A stretch of 64,000 bases of DNA from Sulfoacidibacillus ferrooxidans. Lineage in GTDB: Bacteria; Bacillota; Bacilli; Alicyclobacillales; SLC66. Under the pieces are notes generated by a model. The model worked only from the letters and a program-made list of their open reading frames with translations. It ran no database searches and was not told the DNA's origin. The stretch lies in NCBI RefSeq assembly GCF_022606465.1, contig NZ_JALBUF010000003.1, positions 1 to 64,000 on the forward strand. Direction: 5' to 3'. The position numbers were made by a program, and so were the translations under genes. The first letter of the stretch is position 1, and each line of letters starts with the position of its first letter. Below are positions 9,321-16,968 of this stretch, piece after piece.

Positions 9321-9608
9321 TTACCACCATGCCCAAGCACCAAGTGCTCCAATAGCTAACCACGGCAAAAAGAATAATGGCCAAAAGACTTGTTCAATAT
9401 CCATGTTTTCTGTTTCTGTGAGTGCCAGTTGTTGAACATTCAAACGATCATCCTTTGTTGCACTAGCTGTTCCAGTACGGTTCATGGGGCGAAGATACAC
9501 GCCTTCGGAAGTCACTGAATGCAGTACACCATAATGCACACGTCCATTACTGTGTACGTAAATTGGTTGACCAACAAGTGTAGTGGCATGACGATATAGC
9601 GGATGCAT
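9321..9608 (-). CDS. Small protein with C-terminal membrane anchor
   Basis: A 95-residue protein. The N-terminal 60 residues form a beta-rich pattern (LVGQPIYVHSNGRVHYGVLHSVTSEGVYL) like a small LSm/SH3-type barrel. The C-terminus is a hydrophobic Trp-rich segment (VFWPLFFLPWLAIGALGAWAW) that is probably membrane-inserted. A GGAGGAGG-type site precedes the ATG. No named family is claimed; similar LSm-plus-anchor proteins occur in spore formers, so a spore-surface role is possible but unproven. Confidence 0.6.
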   Translation of the reverse strand: MHPLYRHATTLVGQPIYVHSNGRVHYGVLHSVTSEGVYLRPMNRTGTASATKDDRLNVQQLALTETENMDIEQVFWPLFFLPWLAIGALGAWAWW

Positions 9609-9767
9609 ACATTTTCCTCCTCCTTTTCACATCGATCGAAAAGTTTACCTGAGATATGTAAATGCATCTTTACCCGCTTTGGAAAGCGGCAAGTATCCCC
9701 TAGGCTTTGGAATTAGACGTGGCTGGAATTGTATGTATCATCCGTCATACCATGCATGCATTCGTTG

Positions 9768-11222
9768 TTATTTAAGAATACCTCCCAATGAGATATATTT
9801 AATATCGAGATACTCCTCTAATCCATACTTACTTCCCTCGCGTCCAATCCCAGATAGCTTTACACCACCAAAGGGTGCTTGTGCAGTCGATGGCATTCCA
9901 TCATTTACACCGATAATACCGTACTCCAAACGTTCTGCTAAGCGAAATACACGTCCTATGTCACGTGTAAAATAGTAGGCGGCAAGTCCAAACGGTGAAT
10001 GGTTAGCGCGCTCTATGACTTCATCTTCATCCGTAAATGGAGTAATAGCTGCAACTGGGCCAAATGTTTCTTCATTCATCACGAGCATAGATTCTGTGAC
10101 ATTCGCTAAAACGGTTGGTTCGTAAAAATATCCGCGTTGTTCACTATGTCGTTTACCTCCACTAATAAGTGTTGCCCCTTGATCAACTGCATCTTGTACA
10201 TGTCGATCCACTTTATCAACTGCAGCAGGTTCGATTAAAGGACCTACTGAAATGCCTGCATCTAGTCCATTACCCACACGCATTTGTCCCATCCGTGTTG
10301 CCAATTTGTCCGTAAACGCTTCCACAATACCTTGTTGCACATAGAAACGGTTAGCTGAGACACACGTTTCTCCCATACCACGCATTTTACAAATAATGGC
10401 CTGCTCTACTGCATCATCGATATTTGCATCGTCAAACACAATAAATGGCGCATGGCCCCCTAGTTCCAATGATACTCGTTTCATCGTATCTGCAGCTTGT
10501 CGCATCAGGATCTTCCCAACTTCAGTTGATCCTGTAAATGATATTTTGCGTACGCGCATATCATCCATCACGACTTTAGCAAGAGCTGACGCATCATTTC
10601 CTACAACGACTGATAAGACTCCCTTAGGTAACCCAGCTTCCTCGAAAATTTTCGCAATCTCAAGGGCTGATAATGGAGTTAATTCTGACGGCTTAATAAT
10701 CATCGTACATCCTGCAGCAAGTGCCGGTCCTACTTTGCGCGTAATCATGGCTGCCGGGAAATTCCATGGGGTAATCGCAGCTGTTACGCCTACGGGTCGT
10801 TTGATAACTACTATGCGTTTTTCTGGCGTATTTGCTGGAATCATATCGCCATATATGCGCTTTGCTTCTTCCCCAAACCATTCTAAAAATGAGGCCGCAT
10901 ATAGCACTTCACCGCGCGCATCAGCAAGTGGCTTCCCCTCTTCAAGGGTCATAACCTCTGCCAATTTTTCTACTCGCTCACGCATCAGATGTGCAGCACG
11001 TGCTAAAATCTGTGAACGGTACGATGCCACACTGTTACCCCACTCTGATTGAGCAATCACCGCTGCTTCTATAGCCATGTGCATATCTTCTGGTACCGCA
11101 TTGGGTACTGTGGCAACCACTTCTTCAGTGGCTGGATTGACAATGTCAAATCGTTTATCTGATATTCCAGAACTCCAATTACCTCCAATAAATAATGGGT
11201 AATCCCCTAATGTAACGGTCAT
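9768..11222 (-). CDS. gabD: NAD(P)-dependent succinate-semialdehyde dehydrogenase
   Basis: A 484-residue aldehyde dehydrogenase. The NAD-binding segment is FTGSTEVGKILM, the general-base region is LELGGHAPFIVFDDAN, and the catalytic Cys is in GETCVSANRF (about residue 287). The overall sequence is closest to the GabD/SSADH branch, which oxidises succinate semialdehyde to succinate in the GABA shunt. No gabT or gabP is nearby, so the substrate could be another short aldehyde. Length is standard. An antisense open frame over 10396-11052 is a shadow. Confidence 0.85.
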   Translation of the reverse strand: MTVTLGDYPLFIGGNWSSGISDKRFDIVNPATEEVVATVPNAVPEDMHMAIEAAVIAQSEWGNSVASYRSQILARAAHLMRERVEKLAEVMTLEEGKPLADARGEVLYAASFLEWFGEEAKRIYGDMIPANTPEKRIVVIKRPVGVTAAITPWNFPAAMITRKVGPALAAGCTMIIKPSELTPLSALEIAKIFEEAGLPKGVLSVVVGNDASALAKVVMDDMRVRKISFTGSTEVGKILMRQAADTMKRVSLELGGHAPFIVFDDANIDDAVEQAIICKMRGMGETCVSANRFYVQQGIVEAFTDKLATRMGQMRVGNGLDAGISVGPLIEPAAVDKVDRHVQDAVDQGATLISGGKRHSEQRGYFYEPTVLANVTESMLVMNEETFGPVAAITPFTDEDEVIERANHSPFGLAAYYFTRDIGRVFRLAERLEYGIIGVNDGMPSTAQAPFGGVKLSGIGREGSKYGLEEYLDIKYISLGGILK

Positions 11223-11399
11223 CTCACTCGCCTCTTTCTTTCTTACTTCTATTTATTCTAATACAACTGTTGTAGCGATACACGATAACTATATATTTAA
11301 TCGAATTTCTACAGCTAATATCTGTATTGCCTGATACCTTATAGCTTACCCATGTATAATAGAATGTAGAGTTTCTAACTTATGAGGGGATTGGTATCC

Positions 11400-12251
11400 A
11401 TGTTTCGCAGTGATTTATTACGGGACAAAGTAATTGTAATAACAGGTGGTGGTACAGGATTAGGTCGCGCTATTGGAGAACGCTATTTAGAATTAGGGGC
11501 AAAGCTTGCTATTGCTAGTAGGAGAAAAGATGTCTTACAAACAGCTGCACAGGAAATGACGCAAAATGGAGGCGAAGTTTTTTACCATCCATGCGATGTA
11601 AGAGATCCTAGTCAAGTGACTGAATTATTTGATGCGATCTACGCACACTATGGTAAGGTAGATATACTTGTAAATAATGCGGCAGGAAATTTCATTAGTC
11701 CAACAGAGCGTCTATCCTCTCGAGCTGTCGATTCTGTGCTTAATATTGTATTGCATGGCACATTTTATATGACTCTTGAACTGGGCAAACGCTGGATTGA
11801 GGAAAAAAAGAGCGGGACCATGCTCAATATCGTAACAACCTATGCCGCATCTGGTGCTGGTTCGGGATTTGTAGTCCCTTCGGCGGCAGCTAAAGCGGGC
11901 GTTTTAACACTGACTCGATCACTTGCTGTGGAATGGGCAAAGTACGGCATTCGTCAAGTCGCTATCGCTCCAGGCATGTTCCCTACTGAAGGCGCGTGGT
12001 CAAGATTAGTTCCATCCGAAGAAATGGGTGAACGCCTCTTAAACAGAGTACCCTTACATAGAGCAGGTAATAAAAGTGAATTAGCAAACCTTGCAGCGTT
12101 TTTAGTATCTGATGAAGCTGCTTACATCAACGGTGAAGTTGTGACTATCGATGGCGGTGAGTGGCTTCAAGGAGCGGGTGAATTTAACGAATTAGCCGAT
12201 CTAACCAACGAGGACTGGGATCAATTAAGCGCAAAAATGCGCTCCAAATAG
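11400..12251 (+). CDS. SDR-family 2,4-dienoyl-CoA reductase-like oxidoreductase
   Basis: A 283-residue Rossmann enzyme. The cofactor motif is TGGGTGLGRA (residues about 15-24) and the NNAAGNFISPTERLS segment follows. The usual SDR catalytic YxxxK is replaced by VPSAAAKAG, as in the dienoyl-CoA reductase branch. The probable role is NADPH-dependent reduction of 2,4-dienoyl-CoA during unsaturated fatty-acid oxidation. GAGGGGAT precedes the ATG at 11400; an ATG at 11382 would lie upstream of this site. No beta-oxidation genes are adjacent. Confidence 0.75.
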   Translation: MFRSDLLRDKVIVITGGGTGLGRAIGERYLELGAKLAIASRRKDVLQTAAQEMTQNGGEVFYHPCDVRDPSQVTELFDAIYAHYGKVDILVNNAAGNFISPTERLSSRAVDSVLNIVLHGTFYMTLELGKRWIEEKKSGTMLNIVTTYAASGAGSGFVVPSAAAKAGVLTLTRSLAVEWAKYGIRQVAIAPGMFPTEGAWSRLVPSEEMGERLLNRVPLHRAGNKSELANLAAFLVSDEAAYINGEVVTIDGGEWLQGAGEFNELADLTNEDWDQLSAKMRSK

Positions 12252-12332
12252 ACATTGTTTGCTAAGTATACCGTGCCTCCGTTAGGGTAAATTACATATC
12301 GTGAACGTACAATGCTTTGGAGGAGTGGTTTG

Positions 12333-12539
12333 ATGAATTCACAGCGATTAGCCGCACACGAAACACTCGAACTACATGAACTACTTGCTTCGACGACCAC
12401 TTCCTATACAATATGCAATGTCCTTTTACCACACGTGACAGATCAAGAACTTGGAGGCATTCTCATGAACCAAGCTCAGTCTTGTCATAAACACATCACG
12501 GACTTGCAGCATGCGCTAACACGAAGTGCATTTAACTAA
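12333..12539 (+). CDS. Small partner of CotF-type coat protein (module 2)
   Basis: A 68-residue helical protein starting MNSQRLAAHETLELHELL, clearly related to the 8414-8659 product over the HE-L--HELL helix and the TDQELGGIL helix. GGAGGAG sits 7 nt before the ATG. It is followed after 14 nt by the CotF-type gene, repeating the gene order of module 1. Probable spore coat component. Confidence 0.55.
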   Translation: MNSQRLAAHETLELHELLASTTTSYTICNVLLPHVTDQELGGILMNQAQSCHKHITDLQHALTRSAFN

Positions 12540-12553
12540 TAGGAGGCGTTACT

Positions 12554-12844
12554 ATGGCCACGATGATGATGGATACAATGCTAATCACAGACCAAGTAGT
12601 CGCTTCAGAATTGCTCAATACCCTTAAAGCTTCAATTAAAAATCAGGCACTCGCCCTTACTGAGGTAGCTACATCAGATATCCGCGATATGCTCATGCAC
12701 CATTTGAACGACACGGTGTATGCTCATGGCAAGATTACTGATCTAATGATTCAACGTGGCTGGTATCAAGCGTACAATCCTGGTGCTCAGGTACAGGCAG
12801 ATATAAAAAATGCCACGCAAACACTTCAGAAAGTCATGAGATAA
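12554..12844 (+). CDS. CotF-type spore coat protein (module 2)
   Basis: A 96-residue CotF-like helical protein (ASELLNTLKASIKNQALALTE; QRGWYQAYNPGAQVQADI), paralogous to 8155-8424. AGGAGG lies 7 nt before the ATG. Probably co-transcribed with the preceding small gene and expressed in the mother cell during sporulation, although no sigma-E or sigma-K promoter could be assigned by eye. Confidence 0.65.
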   Translation: MATMMMDTMLITDQVVASELLNTLKASIKNQALALTEVATSDIRDMLMHHLNDTVYAHGKITDLMIQRGWYQAYNPGAQVQADIKNATQTLQKVMR

Positions 12845-12880
12845 GATACACTTTAGGAAAATTAAAGTAACGCATTGTCG

Positions 12881-12921
12881 TAGAAACTAGCCCTAGTCAA
12901 TGTACTAAGGGCTGGTTTCTA
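12881..12921. terminator. Bidirectional terminator hairpin
   Basis: TAGAAACTAGCCCTA pairs with TAAGGGCTGGTTTCTA with one or two mismatches, between the convergent coat module and the glutaredoxin gene whose stop codon lies at its right edge. Confidence 0.65.
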
Positions 12922-13188
12922 TGTTTCTTTTGTTGGATCATCGATCCAACCTGTACGTTCTAGCAATTGTGAAATCGACATCGGATCGTAACCATGAACG
13001 TACTCTGTTCCTATCCGTAATAACGGTGCAGTAAACGAACCTGTATAGTGCAACATTTCATCAATAGTCTCTGAACTATGAAATACATTCACTTCTTTAA
13101 ACTCTAAATGGCGTTGTGAAAGAAACTCTTTCACCATGCGACATTTTCCTCACTGTGTTGTTGTATATACCAAGATAGGCTCTTTCAT
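12919..13188 (-). CDS. Glutaredoxin-like protein with in-frame UGA at the redox site (candidate selenoprotein)
   Basis: Reading from the ATG at 13188 (GGGGGAA site 5-7 nt upstream) gives MKEPILVYTTTQ, then a TGA at codon 13 (13150-13152), then GKCRMVKEFLSQRH and an otherwise intact glutaredoxin fold to the stop at 12919. The TGA takes exactly the first position of the CxxC redox motif (UGKC). The rest includes the cis-Pro region SFTAPLL and the C-terminal helix. Read through, it is 89 residues, a normal glutaredoxin length. A perfect hairpin lies downstream of the UGA at bacterial-SECIS spacing (separate entry). Alternatives are a nonsense mutation or sequence error. Without readthrough only a fragment lacking the active site could start at 13137. 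Confidence 0.6.
13116..13134 (-). promoter_or_regulatory. SECIS-like hairpin after in-frame UGA
   Basis: On the minus strand GTGAAAG-AGTTT-CTTTCAC forms a perfect 7-bp stem with a 5-nt loop that has G at loop position 2 and U at position 3. The loop starts 22 nt after the UGA. Bacterial SECIS elements generally need a short stem-loop roughly 16-37 nt after UGA with a G among the first loop bases. The fit is by pattern only. Confidence 0.45.
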
Positions 13189-13219
13189 AACTATTCCCCC
13201 AATCCACTCTATAAGAGGT

Positions 13220-13364
13220 TGTTCAAAAAGGGGTCAGAACTCCCCGGCGCATGGCAGCGTCAGCGCCAAGAACGCTCCCTCACGTACCCAAAACGTACGC
13301 TCAGTCCACATTCTTGGCTTGCTTCCTTGCACTGCGCGGGTCTTACCTGCCCCCTTTTTGAACA
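13220..13364. repeat. 145-bp inverted-repeat element, copy 1
   Basis: The ends are a perfect 14-bp inverted repeat (TGTTCAAAAAGGGG and its complement). Inside lie a nested 8-bp pair (GCCAAGAA 13265-13272 with TTCTTGGC 13311-13318) and a 5-bp pair (CGTAC with GTACG). The element could fold into one long branched hairpin. The second copy at 60346-60490 has the same length and orientation, and I count three differences. It looks like a MITE or structured repeat with no coding capacity. It lies between the divergent glutaredoxin and permease genes and may affect their promoters. Confidence 0.85.
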
Positions 13365-13523
13365 GGCTATATAACTATACCACTCTTGTATAAAATCTTA
13401 TTGCAGGATAAAATAACCCATAATACTTTATGATTCAGCGTTGTTTGCAAATGGAACAATAGTCCGATTGTAAACGATTACACGCGATGATTCTACTATA
13501 TTTCAAAAGGAGGTTGCTTATCT

Positions 13524-15107
13524 GTGCAAAATGATAATCACCATTTAAAACGTCATTTATCCATGCTTGACTTAACACTGATTGGCATAGGTGCTGCCAT
13601 TGGATCAGGGTGGTTATTTGGCGTTCAATATGCTGCTGTCGATGCAGGACCGGGTGCAATTGTGGGATGGATCATTGGGGCTATTGCACTGATCTTCATC
13701 GCTCTGGTTTATGCTGAACTTTCAGCTATGCTACCTGAAGCAGGTGGAGTCGTATGATATCCTGATTATTCACATGGATCGCTCGTTGGATTTTTAATGT
13801 CTGTGGCCACATTAATTGCGTATTCAACGATTCCCCCTATTGAAGCAGAAGCAGCAGTTCAATATTTAGGTATTTCAGGGTTGTTTAATGCCACAACTGG
13901 CTTTCCAACATTGCTGGGTTGGATCATCGAAGCACTCCTTGTCGTAGGATTTTTCTTAGTCAATTATTATGGCGTTAAATTATTAGCGCGCATCAACAAC
14001 TTTGTTACTGCCATAAAGATTATTATTCCCGCCATAACCGTCATTACTCTTCTCTTTAGTATTCATATTTCTAATTTTACATCCCACGGATTTGCACCTT
14101 ATGGTTTTCATGGCATTTTAACTGCTGTCGCCACATCAGGCATTGTTTTTTCTATGTTAGGTTTTCGACAAGCGGTTGATCTCGCCGCAGAAGCACGTAA
14201 TCCTGGTCGTGATGTACCACGTGCCATCGTACTTGAATTAATCATCGTAGCTGTCATTTACATTCTTGTACAAGTGGTCTTTATTGGTGCTATACCACCA
14301 CAATATCTAGCAAAAGGTTGGGCAAGTATATCATTTCAAGGTCCACTGGTTGATGTCGCTATGATTCTTTCTCTCACTTGGTTAGCGTGGTTTATGCGTT
14401 TTAGTGCAGTCATTTCTCCACTCGGATCCGGTTGGGTATATTTCGCCTCCACGGCTCGAGTTGTTTTGGGTTTCTCAAATAACGGTTATTTTTGGCGTGT
14501 TTTCGGTAAAATTGATCCTGCTACTGGAATTCCTAGAGCGGCGATGTGGCTCAGTCTCATATTAGGAATTATCTGGACGGGACCTTTCCCACTTTGGAGT
14601 AAATTGGTGGGTTTTGCTTCTAGTGCATCTGTTCTCACATATATTATGGGTCCCGTTTCCGCCATGGTGTTTAGACGCCATGCACCAGATGCTAGTCGCC
14701 CTGTGCGTTTACGTAATCTTCCTGTCATTTCACTCATTGCTTTTATCGTAGGTAGCAATATAGTGTACTGGTCAGGTTGGGGAAACGTAGAGCCACTTAT
14801 GATTTTAGAATTAATTGCACTTGTCATTTATGCTGGATTTGTCACGCGATCGAAACATCTGCGCAGTCAACTTTCAGCACATATCAAGGCCTCCATTTGG
14901 TTACTCGCCTTTATGATTTTTATGCTACTCATCTCGTATTTTGGAAGTTTTGGCGGGATCAATGCACTCCCCTATCCTTATGATATCGTAGTTGTAATCA
15001 TTGGTTCGATCATCTTTTTTTACTGGGGAAGTGCAAGTGGGTTACATACCCAATCATTACAAACCGCACTCATAGAAAAAAGTGCACGTGAACAAGAAAA
15101 TGCTTAG
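13524..15107 (+). pseudogene. APC-family amino-acid permease interrupted by in-frame TGA
   Basis: A single reading frame from GTG 13524 (AAAGGAGG about 10 nt upstream) to TAG 15107 is broken only by TGA at 13755-13757. Before it lies the classic N-terminus (IGIGAAIGSGWLFG, TM1, and AMLPEAGGVV). After it the frame resumes with YPDYSHGSLVGFL and the remaining roughly ten membrane segments without further defects. APC transporters usually have Arg between VV and YP, so CGA to TGA is the simplest explanation. Full length would be about 527 residues. It could be a recent nonsense mutation, a sequencing error or readthrough; a downstream start at 13797 would lack TM1. It overlaps the convergent regulator tail by 4 nt. 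Confidence 0.7.
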
Positions 15108-16714
15108 CTTTTCTTGGTGTCTGCTACTCGACTATCATCAGATATTCCGTATACGCGCATATAATGATACAAAGTAGCACGAGAAACACCCAATTCACGC
15201 GCCGCCGCAGCCTTGTTGCCATATGTGCGCAACAAGGCTGCTTGTACTATGGCTTTGGTAACTCCCCTTTTATTCTTCTGCAATTTTGTAGTAATAGCAG
15301 CAGCTTCTGTAGTAAAATGAGCGTTTGTACTTGGGAACTTTACGTGATTTTGGTTGTCAAGGAAGTTTGCATGATCTTCTAGAGTTTCTCGTACTTCATG
15401 TCTATCTTGCATCACGTAAGGTACCGTTGCATCTTCTTTTGTCAAAACAAATTGTTGCACTTCTGCAGGTAAATGATGAACATGAATATGATCTTCCTCT
15501 GCTAATATCACAACTCGCTCTACAATATTCTTCAGTTGCCGAACATTTCCTGGCCAAGAAAATCTCATGAGCGCTAAGATGACATCAGGATCAAAAGTTG
15601 GAATGACTTTGTTGTACTGGATAGCAAATTGATGAGCAAATCGCTGAACGAGAAGTGGAATATCTTCCATATGATCTCTTAGCGGGGGTAAATCAAGCGA
15701 AACAACGTTTAAGCGATAGTAAAGATCTGCTCGAAATCGCCCACTCTTGACCTCCATCTGCAAGTCTCGATTTGTCGCCGAAATAATGCGCACGTCAAGA
15801 TCGATACCTCGTTCACTTCCAATGCGATACAATACACGATCCTCTAAAACGCGAAGTAATTTAACCTGGAGTTCAAGTGGAAGCTCACCAATTTCATCTA
15901 GAAAAAGCGTCCCCTTTTGCGCAAGTTCCATCTTTCCCATCTTCCCTTTACGATCCGCTCCAGTAAATGTTCCAGATTGATAGCCAAAGAGCTCACTTTC
16001 AAACAAAGCCTGTGGTATTGCTCCACAATTGACTGCAATAAAAGGACCTTTAGACTGTTTACTTGCGCGGTGGATAGCATGAGCAAATAACTCTTTTCCG
16101 ACGCCTGACTCACCATATAAAAACACAGTAGCATTGGAAGTTGCCACGCGACGAGCTAAATCAATCGCCTTTGTCATCACAGATCCGTTTCCGAGAATTC
16201 CTTCAAAAGCATCAAAATCGATACCTTTGCGTTGTACCGTTCCCTCTAACGTCGCTAGTTGCCTAGTTGTATTCATCAGTTCATCACCTAAACGAACCAT
16301 ACTTGTGACGTCTTGCTCTGTTGCAATTGCCCCGACAATCTCTCCGTGAACGCGAATAGGCAGTGCATTAATTAGGACATGCACATGCGGACGAGGTTCA
16401 TGATAAAGTTGATGAACACTAATTCCTTCTTTTAATACACGATCCAATATAAGAGATTTCCAAGGAAAATCTACAATAGGTTTCCCTACAATATCTTCTG
16501 CATCAATACCATACAACCGCTTCGCTGCAGCACTCCAATGACGGACCACACCAACTGCATCTACGATCGTTACAGCTTCTTGTAAGGTATCAAGCAAAGT
16601 AGCAACAGTTGCTTGACTTACTTCAGTTGCATGGTCAAAATCACTAGCTCCCCTACTCACTTTCGGCAAAATATTATGAAAATCTACAGAATCAAAAAAA
16701 TCCTTTTCATTCAT
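15104..16714 (-). CDS. Sigma-54-dependent activator (RocR-like, PAS-AAA-Fis)
   Basis: A 536-residue enhancer-binding protein. A PAS domain (about 35-150, VVRHWSAAAKRLYGID) probably senses the inducer. The AAA+ domain has Walker A GESGVGKE, Walker B LFLDEIGELP and an arginine-finger region. A C-terminal Fis HTH (NKAAAARELGVSRATLYHYM) follows. The sigma-54 contact loop reads GTFTGA rather than the usual GAFTGA. It is divergent from proline dehydrogenase, whose upstream region has a perfect -24/-12 promoter, so it most likely activates proline/P5C catabolism as RocR-type regulators do for arginine and ornithine in Bacillus. Confidence 0.85.
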   Translation of the reverse strand: MNEKDFFDSVDFHNILPKVSRGASDFDHATEVSQATVATLLDTLQEAVTIVDAVGVVRHWSAAAKRLYGIDAEDIVGKPIVDFPWKSLILDRVLKEGISVHQLYHEPRPHVHVLINALPIRVHGEIVGAIATEQDVTSMVRLGDELMNTTRQLATLEGTVQRKGIDFDAFEGILGNGSVMTKAIDLARRVATSNATVFLYGESGVGKELFAHAIHRASKQSKGPFIAVNCGAIPQALFESELFGYQSGTFTGADRKGKMGKMELAQKGTLFLDEIGELPLELQVKLLRVLEDRVLYRIGSERGIDLDVRIISATNRDLQMEVKSGRFRADLYYRLNVVSLDLPPLRDHMEDIPLLVQRFAHQFAIQYNKVIPTFDPDVILALMRFSWPGNVRQLKNIVERVVILAEEDHIHVHHLPAEVQQFVLTKEDATVPYVMQDRHEVRETLEDHANFLDNQNHVKFPSTNAHFTTEAAAITTKLQKNKRGVTKAIVQAALLRTYGNKAAAARELGVSRATLYHYMRVYGISDDSRVADTKKS

Positions 16715-16781
16715 CAGCAGTACATCCTTTACTTGTCATTATCACTATACATACATGTCAATATTGTAAATATACACTTTT

Positions 16782-16812
16782 GCATATAACCTGTACATAG
16801 GTATACATATGT
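16782..16812. promoter_or_regulatory. Candidate activator-binding palindrome
   Basis: An imperfect inverted repeat (GCATATAACCTGTACATAGG and onward to CATATG, with ACCT/AGGT at its core) lies about 75-105 bp upstream of the sigma-54 promoter and about 70 bp from the regulator start. That is suitable for an upstream activating sequence. No consensus is known to me. Confidence 0.4.
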
Positions 16813-16887
16813 GTTAAGATATTTTATGTTAGAAGCAATCACAGTGAGTGTCTTAGCATTTATGATAACTCCACCATATCATTATTA

Positions 16888-16903
16888 TGGCACGTTTTTT
16901 GCT
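16888..16903 (+). promoter_or_regulatory. Sigma-54 (-24/-12) promoter
   Basis: TGGCACGTTTTTTGCT matches the consensus TGGCAC-N5-TTGCW exactly, with GG and GC at the required spacing, 66 nt upstream of the proline dehydrogenase start. Confidence 0.9.
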
Positions 16904-16968
16904 TGTCATATGGATAAGGGAACGAATTGATATGACTCCCTTTATCGTGTGAAAGGAGATATGAGACG

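Noticed and set aside
9674-9690. CCGCTTT-AAAGCGG hairpin between gabD and the small anchored protein gene
   Set aside because: Stem is good but no T tract on the minus strand, so it could not be called a terminator with confidence.
10396-11052. 218-codon plus-strand frame antisense to gabD
   Set aside because: It mirrors the codon pattern of a well-supported aldehyde dehydrogenase, has no ribosome site and no family-like motifs.
13136-13393. Plus-strand frame running through repeat copy 1
   Set aside because: It spans the palindromic element and antisense of glutaredoxin; the protein has no recognisable features.
13755-13800. Possible SECIS after the permease TGA
   Set aside because: Only a 4-bp ATCC/GGAT pair very close to the stop; the spacing is too short and the replaced residue is probably Arg.
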